DNA from: an uncultured cyanobacterium
Lineage (GTDB): Bacteria; Cyanobacteriota; Cyanobacteriia; Thermostichales; Thermostichaceae
DNA length: 45,249 nucleotides
Assembly (NCBI GenBank): GCA_937944885.1
Contig: CALFBB010000037.1
Coordinates: 1-45,249, forward strand
Direction: 5' to 3'
Numbering within the stretch: position 1 is the stretch's first letter; every line of letters starts with the position of its first letter. The position numbers and the translations under genes were made by a program. Positions 34,806 to 42,814 of this stretch are shown here, piece after piece. The notes beneath the pieces are model-generated. The model was not told the origin of the DNA, ran no database searches, and saw nothing but the letters and a program-made list of their open reading frames with translations.

Positions 34806-34847
34806 CTTAGTGGAGTCTTAGGATGAGTCTTAACTGGATCTTAACCA
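34806..34847 (+). promoter_or_regulatory. Pho-box-like CTTA repeats
   Basis: CTTA begins at 34806, 34817, 34829 and 34840 (spacing 11, 12, 11). The last two units read CTTAACTG-GAT-CTTAACCA, close to the cyanobacterial Pho box (YTTAAYYW repeats every 11 bases). The array lies between the atypical D1 gene and the CrtISO-like gene, on the opposite strand to both. No good -10 follows at the expected distance, so it may be fortuitous. Confidence 0.35.
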
Positions 34848-34864
34848 CACCCATCTACAGGGGT

Positions 34865-35935
34865 TTAGCTGAGGGTTTGGGATGCTTCTGCCGCCAACAG
34901 CAGCGGAAAATGATGGGCATTGGGGGCGTGCATGGCTTGGATGCCGAGGTTAGCCCGATTGAGCAGATCCGCATAGGTGCCGATGAAACGCCCTTGGCTA
35001 TCCAGAACCGACTGGTTGAAGTTAAATCCATTCAGGTTAAAGCCCATCAAGCCGATCCCAATGGCTGCTGCCCAAACACCCACCGTGGGTAGGGTGGCCA
35101 TCCAAAAGTGCACTGAGCGGCTGTTCTTGAAGCCCAGGCTAGGGATCCACAAACGCCCCAAAAAGCTGTAGTGACCGGCCAAGAAGTTATAGGTGGTCTC
35201 CTGCTGACCAAAGCGATAGCCGGCATTGGCAGATTCTAAATCGCTGGTTTCGCGGATTAGGCTAGAGGTCACCAAAGAGCCGTGCATAGCCGCTAGCAGC
35301 GCTCCACCGAATACGCCCGCCACCCCTAGCCAACTGGTGGGATGCATGAGAATGTTATGCTCTGCCTGGAACGCCAGCATAAAGTGGAAGGTGCCGACAA
35401 TGCCCAGGGGTAAACCTTCTGAGAAACTACCCTGGCCAATCGGGTACACCAACAGCACCGCCGTTGCAGCAGCTGCCGGTGCCGAGAAGGCCACCGCAAT
35501 CCAGGGGCGCATACCCAGCCGATAGCTCAGCTCCCATTGCCGCCCTAGGTAGCACCACACCGCAATTAAAAAGTGCAGCACAATCAACTGATAGGGTCCG
35601 CCGTTGTACAGCCACTCATCCAGCGAGGCGGCTTCCCAGATTGGATAAAAATGCAGAGCAACCGCAGCTGAAGTGGGCACTACCGCCGCTGAGATGAGGT
35701 TGTTTCCCCCCATCAACGAACCGATAACCGGCTCCCGGATCCCGTCCATATCCACAGGGGGAGCGGCGATAAAGGCAATGACAAAACAAAAGGCAGCCGC
35801 CAATACAGTTGGGATCATCAACACCCCAAACCAGCCGATGTAAAGGCGGTTTTCTGTGCTGGTTATCCACTGACAAAACCCCTCCCAGCTCCCTCTTCTC
35901 GTAACGCTGGGCGAACGCCGAATCGAAATACTCAT
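34865..35935 (-). CDS. psbA: Highly atypical photosystem II D1-like protein
   Basis: A 356-residue D1-family protein with the five-helix fold intact ([50 protein letters not shown]). With an offset of 3 to standard D1 numbering, conserved residues are D59, D61, H118, Q130, Y161 (YZ), E189, H190, H215, H272, H332, H337 and A344. Changed are D170 to Glu, H198 (P680 chlorophyll ligand) to Ser in MHPTSWLG, S264 (QB site) to Gly, E333 to Ala and D342 to Leu. There is a one-residue insertion after Phe255. A normal Mn cluster is not expected. It resembles the rogue/super-rogue D1 group, but the Gln-Asp pair I recall for chlorophyll f synthase is absent (YLGRQWE). ATG 35935 follows AGGAG by 11 bases. 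Confidence 0.9.
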   Translation of the reverse strand: MSISIRRSPSVTRRGSWEGFCQWITSTENRLYIGWFGVLMIPTVLAAAFCFVIAFIAAPPVDMDGIREPVIGSLMGGNNLISAAVVPTSAAVALHFYPIWEAASLDEWLYNGGPYQLIVLHFLIAVWCYLGRQWELSYRLGMRPWIAVAFSAPAAAATAVLLVYPIGQGSFSEGLPLGIVGTFHFMLAFQAEHNILMHPTSWLGVAGVFGGALLAAMHGSLVTSSLIRETSDLESANAGYRFGQQETTYNFLAGHYSFLGRLWIPSLGFKNSRSVHFWMATLPTVGVWAAAIGIGLMGFNLNGFNFNQSVLDSQGRFIGTYADLLNRANLGIQAMHAPNAHHFPLLLAAEASQTLS

Positions 35936-36492
35936 GAGGACTTCACTCCTGAACGATCAGCAATTATTGCTAGCGCCTGTCTTTCAGACCGAGCAGCCAG
36001 AGCCTTAACCCCTAGATGAGGTCAAAGTTGAGCAAATCCGAGGAAATCTCATCTCAAACTGTTCTCTGGCAACTCCGTTACCTTCCCTCCGGGTGAGTTT
36101 GAGGTCGCTAGCCAGCTCCTCTCTCCCCCCAGACAGGCCAAAATCTACATGCAAGCTGCCTTATTTGGCAGAAAATAACTCAATTGACTGCACTTGAATT
36201 AACCAAATATCTCGCCAACGATCCTGTAAACAACCTTAAGAAAAGCTCCGAAAGAGCCCTTGAAAAGCCCCTTTTTAACTGAGCTTCTCACCCTAGACTA
36301 GACAATTTTCTCGACAGCGTCAGGGATCCCTAACTGTGAGCAGGAAGAATGTGAAACAAATTCATCTGCTGATACAAAAAGGAACCTAAGTATTGCGATT
36401 TTTTCATTAGCTTTTCCTTGAGGCCGCAACGGCTGGTTGCCCGATTGGCCTTGATTGTGAGTCTGGCTATCTAGGAGAAAATCCGGGGCAGC
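35936..36492. other. Long AT-rich intergenic region upstream of the atypical D1 gene
   Basis: 557 bases with no gene recognised. It contains a perfect 13-base palindrome (35959-35971), a small hairpin near 36245-36258 and a GGGATCCC at about 36324. Its AT content is clearly above that of the flanking genes. It should carry the promoter of the D1-like gene and the 3' end of the carB transcript; a small RNA is possible but nothing identifies one. Confidence 0.45.
35959..35971. promoter_or_regulatory. Perfect palindrome in the D1-like gene leader
   Basis: AGCAATTATTGCT is a 13-base palindrome with one central base, 24 to 36 bases upstream of the start codon. It could be an operator or overlap a -10 region (AATAAT on the minus strand). 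Confidence 0.4.
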
Positions 36493-39723
<3,231 letters not shown>

Positions 39724-39758
39724 GAAAGGGATCCCGTGGATAGCAGAGTCAGCATCTT

Positions 39759-39764
39759 ATTGTA
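39759..39764 (-). promoter_or_regulatory. Possible -10 element of carB
   Basis: On the minus strand this reads TACAAT and would place transcription start about 30 bases before the carB ATG. No matching -35 hexamer is visible. Confidence 0.35.
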
Positions 39765-39842
39765 GAGGGCGCTTGCCGACTCAGGTTGCTCGCAGGGATC
39801 CCCTTGGTGCAAAGAACCGCTAACCCTATGAGGGGAGCAAAA

Positions 39843-39868
39843 TAGTGCTTTTCTGTAGTGCTTTTCTT
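39843..39868. repeat. 13-bp tandem duplication in the carB-ppk2 intergenic region
   Basis: TAGTGCTTTTCTG is followed directly by TAGTGCTTTTCTT, differing only at the last base. It lies upstream of the Pho-box-like array. Confidence 0.85.
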
Positions 39869-39909
39869 CTGATGTTTGCTTTTGAGAGAGCACTGGACTT
39901 CTGCACGGC

Positions 39910-39939
39910 TGGTTAAGTTTAAGTTAAGGTGGGTTCTAA
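39910..39939 (-). promoter_or_regulatory. Pho-box-like triple repeat upstream of ppk2
   Basis: On the minus strand the units are TTAGAACC-CAC-CTTAACTT-AAA-CTTAACCA, three 8-base units with 3-base spacers. The last two match the cyanobacterial Pho box (YTTAAYYW, 11-base period) well, the first only partly. The array ends 53 bases before the ppk2 start, and CTTTATC at 39951-39957, about 11 bases after it, could be the -10. The repeats run on the strand opposite to ppk2, which is a caveat. Confidence 0.55.
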
Positions 39940-39992
39940 GCAGGATCCGGCTTTATCGAGTCAGGGCCCACCTTTGAGTTTGGAGTAGCCAC

Positions 39993-40907
39993 GTGGAGCC
40001 AAATCCTCAACCGACTTCCCTATCCTCTACCCCTGGGGCAAAACCGATGGCCAAGGGTAAGAAGAAGCGGCTGAAAACCGCCGGGATCCCTGGGCCCACC
40101 CTTTTTCAGGGGCAGCCCAGTTCCAAGCGCCGCAAGCTTTCGCGCAAAGATTACGAGCGGGAGTTGTTCCCTTTGAAGGTGGAGCTGGTGAAGCTGCAGT
40201 ACTGGGTAAAACACAAAGGCTTGAAGGTGGTGATTATCTTTGAGGGCCGGGATGCTGCCGGTAAGGGGGGCATGATTACAACATTGACCCAACCCTTAAA
40301 TCCCCGCGGCTGTCGGGTGGTGGCTCTGGGCGTACCGTCGGATCGGGAGCGAACCCAGTGGTATTTTCAGCGTTATGTAGCCCATTTGCCGGCTGCTGGG
40401 GAGATTGTCATCTTCGACCGCAGTTGGTATAACCGGGCTGGGGTAGAGAAGGTGATGGGCTTTTGTACGGAAGAGGAGTACCAGGAGTTCATGCGCTCTT
40501 GCCCCGAGTTTGAGCGCATGCTGGTGCGCTCCGATATTATTCTTTTGAAATACTGGTTTTCCGTTAGTGATGAGGAACAGGAACGGCGCTTCCAAAAGCG
40601 GGTTAACGATCCCCTCAAGCGCTGGAAGCTCAGCCCGATCGATCTTGAATCCCGCAACCGTTGGGTGGAATATTCTCAAGCTAAGGATGCGATGCTGGCC
40701 CACACCAACATTCCCGAAGCCCCCTGGTTTACGGTAGAAGCTGACGATAAACGTCGTGCCCGCCTCAACTGCATTCACCACATCCTCAGCAAGATTCCCT
40801 ACGAAGATCTGATCCCTGAGGCTGTGGAGCTACCCCCCCGCAAGGAAGGGGGAGAGTATCAGCGCCCACCCCGCAATGAGCAGTTTTACGTACCGTCGGT
40901 GTACTGA
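39993..40907 (+). CDS. ppk2: Polyphosphate kinase 2
   Basis: A 304-residue PPK2-family kinase that transfers phosphate between polyphosphate and nucleoside diphosphates or monophosphates. FEGRDAAGKGGMITTLTQ is the Walker A motif and IFDRSWYNRAGVEKVMGF the Walker B and lid start. RVNDPLKRWKLSPIDLESR and the C-terminal HHILSKIPYEDL are typical. The single-domain architecture fits class I. The first 45 residues are basic and poorly structured. The GTG at 39993 is supported by GGAG about 7 bases upstream; ATG 40047 is an alternative. The Pho-box-like array just upstream suggests phosphate control. Confidence 0.93.
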   Translation: MEPNPQPTSLSSTPGAKPMAKGKKKRLKTAGIPGPTLFQGQPSSKRRKLSRKDYERELFPLKVELVKLQYWVKHKGLKVVIIFEGRDAAGKGGMITTLTQPLNPRGCRVVALGVPSDRERTQWYFQRYVAHLPAAGEIVIFDRSWYNRAGVEKVMGFCTEEEYQEFMRSCPEFERMLVRSDIILLKYWFSVSDEEQERRFQKRVNDPLKRWKLSPIDLESRNRWVEYSQAKDAMLAHTNIPEAPWFTVEADDKRRARLNCIHHILSKIPYEDLIPEAVELPPRKEGGEYQRPPRNEQFYVPSVY

Positions 40908-40947
40908 TAACCCTATGACAAAATAGCCTTAGGGATGGGACTTGAGT

Positions 40948-42579
40948 ATGGCTTGGGCAGTCGGTGAGAAGCTACAGGGGGGACGCTACCGCCTTGAGTC
41001 GATCCTGGGGGAAGGCGGCTTTGGCATCACCTACTGTGCCTGGGATGACCTACGAGCCGACCAGGTGGTGATCAAGGTGCTCAACGACAGTTTGACCCGG
41101 GATCCCGACTACCCTCGTTTTCAGCAGAATTTCATCAACGAAGCCCTACAGCTGGCCCGCTGCCATCATCCCCATGTGGTCAAGGTGGAGGAGGTCATCT
41201 GCGAGGGAGAGCGCTGGTGCATCGTCATGGAGTTTATCCGCGGGCAGACCCTGCATCAGCTGTTGCGGCAAAAGGGATCCCTGCCTTTGTCGGAGGCGCT
41301 GCGCCTGACGCGGGAGGTGGGATCCGCCCTCAGTGCTTTACACGAGCAAGGGATCCTGCATCGGGACGTGAAACCTGCCAACATCATGGTGCGGGCCGAG
41401 TCTGGAGAGGCGGTGTTGATTGACTTTGGCTTGGCCCGGGGTTTTGCCCAAGGGATCCTGCAGCGGCACACCTCCTATGGCACCGATGGCTATGCACCCC
41501 TGGAGCAATACGACACCTGGCGACGGCGGGGAGCTTTTATCGATGTTTATGCTTTGGCAGCCACCCTGTACACCATGCTGACGGGGGTGGTGCCTCTGTG
41601 TGCGCCGGTGCGGGCCACCGGTCGGGAATTGGATCCACCCCAATCCTTGAACCCGGCCATCCCCGATAGCCTCAACCAAGCGATTCTGCAGGGGATGGCC
41701 TTGAAATGGGAGGAGCGCCCCCAGACCATAGCGGAGTGGCTGCAACTGCTCCCGGACAGTATTTCCGAGGCTACCGGTGTAGCTCCTCAAGGGGAGGACA
41801 GAGGTCAGCTTCCACCTGGGATTGGACTGCAAAGCGCCGATCTGAAAGCTTTAGAGGAGCTCCTCAGTAAACCGGCACCGCAAGATGAGCTGGAGCAACT
41901 TATAGCCAATTGCTCGGCGGAAGAACTGGAACGCATCGTTGCTCCACCTACCTCGGCCACAGTCAAAATGGCGCCAGATCAAGGAGCACTGATTTTTCCG
42001 GACGTACAGATGGGGTGGGGTTCCAGTCAGCCGGGATCGCAAGTCGGCTTGAACCCGGGAAAGGTAGCTTGGCCGGAGTGGGTTGGGGAAGCAGCACCTG
42101 CCTTTCAGAGATTGTGGGAGCGGTTGCAAGCCGGGCAATGGCAAGAAGCTGATCGCTGGACAACCGCCCTGATGCTGAAGATCGGTGGGCGCTTTCAGAC
42201 GGGCTACTTTACGCCGGAAGATATTCAAGCTTTTCCTTGCCCGATGTTGCGGTTGATCGATCAATTGTGGGTAAAGTCCAGCCTGGGGCGCTTTGGTTTC
42301 AGTGTGCAAAAGCAACTGTGGCAAGGCTTAGATACAAGCGGGACATGGACAGAGAGCACCAGCCGGCGAAGTGCCCTCCCCCGGGAAGAACAGATGGCGG
42401 AAAAGGTGGGTTGGTGCGTGCAGGGTCGCTGGCTGGGCTATGAGGAGTTGAATACTTCTCTACAGGCGGCCAAGGGGCATCTACCCGTCGGGTTCTTTTG
42501 GGGATATGCGGGTGGATTGCGCTCTGCCTTGTTGCTGTTGGATCGGGCGGTGCTGAAAAAAATGAATGCCTGTTTCTAA
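40948..42579 (+). CDS. Ser/Thr protein kinase fused to a GUN4 porphyrin-binding domain
   Basis: A 543-residue protein. The N-terminal eukaryotic-type kinase has GEGGFGITYCAWD (glycine loop), the lysine in VVIKVL (Lys43), HRDVKPANIM (Asp140) and DFGLA (Asp159), so it should be active; the kinase ends near 270. After a linker of about 110 residues comes a GUN4 domain (about 383-520): FQRLWERLQAGQWQEADRWT, IGGRFQTGYFTPEDIQAFPC and SLGRFGFSVQKQLW. GUN4 binds protoporphyrin IX and Mg-protoporphyrin and stimulates Mg-chelatase. The fusion suggests a kinase tuned by tetrapyrrole levels (inference). No membrane segment is seen. ATG 40948 starts 38 bases after the ppk2 coding end. The stop codon lies in a 23-bp tandem duplication. 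Confidence 0.93.
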   Translation: MAWAVGEKLQGGRYRLESILGEGGFGITYCAWDDLRADQVVIKVLNDSLTRDPDYPRFQQNFINEALQLARCHHPHVVKVEEVICEGERWCIVMEFIRGQTLHQLLRQKGSLPLSEALRLTREVGSALSALHEQGILHRDVKPANIMVRAESGEAVLIDFGLARGFAQGILQRHTSYGTDGYAPLEQYDTWRRRGAFIDVYALAATLYTMLTGVVPLCAPVRATGRELDPPQSLNPAIPDSLNQAILQGMALKWEERPQTIAEWLQLLPDSISEATGVAPQGEDRGQLPPGIGLQSADLKALEELLSKPAPQDELEQLIANCSAEELERIVAPPTSATVKMAPDQGALIFPDVQMGWGSSQPGSQVGLNPGKVAWPEWVGEAAPAFQRLWERLQAGQWQEADRWTTALMLKIGGRFQTGYFTPEDIQAFPCPMLRLIDQLWVKSSLGRFGFSVQKQLWQGLDTSGTWTESTSRRSALPREEQMAEKVGWCVQGRWLGYEELNTSLQAAKGHLPVGFFWGYAGGLRSALLLLDRAVLKKMNACF

Positions 42580-42618
42580 GAGCAGTTGCAATTGGTTTCT
42601 AAGAGCAGTTGCAATTGG
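42573..42618. repeat. Perfect 23-bp tandem duplication
   Basis: The 23-base unit beginning TTTCTAAGAGCAG and ending CAATTGG occurs twice without mismatch. The first copy contains the TAA stop of the kinase-GUN4 gene, so the second is its 3' flank. Confidence 0.95.
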
Positions 42619-42814
42619 TGCTGTTGCCGTATATCACCAGAATCTTGAGTGGATGGTCTGGCGGATTCGATTCAAACCAATTGTCAAACTAATTGCAGCC
42701 CAATTCACGAGTTTGACTTCGATGATCCGATATCATCCGCTAGGCTAATTGTGCGCCCTGAGGACAAAAACACAAAACTAAATCCTTCATTGTGTCAAAT
42801 TGGAGACAGACCTC

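Noticed and set aside
34865-35935. Labelling the D1-like gene as chlF (chlorophyll f synthase)
   Set aside because: The Gln-Asp pair I recall as diagnostic is absent, and E189/H190 are retained while H198 is lost; the available evidence supports only an atypical D1.
36236-36265. Rho-independent terminator for carB
   Set aside because: The hairpin has only a 4-bp stem and a broken T-run, and lies over 230 bases past the stop.
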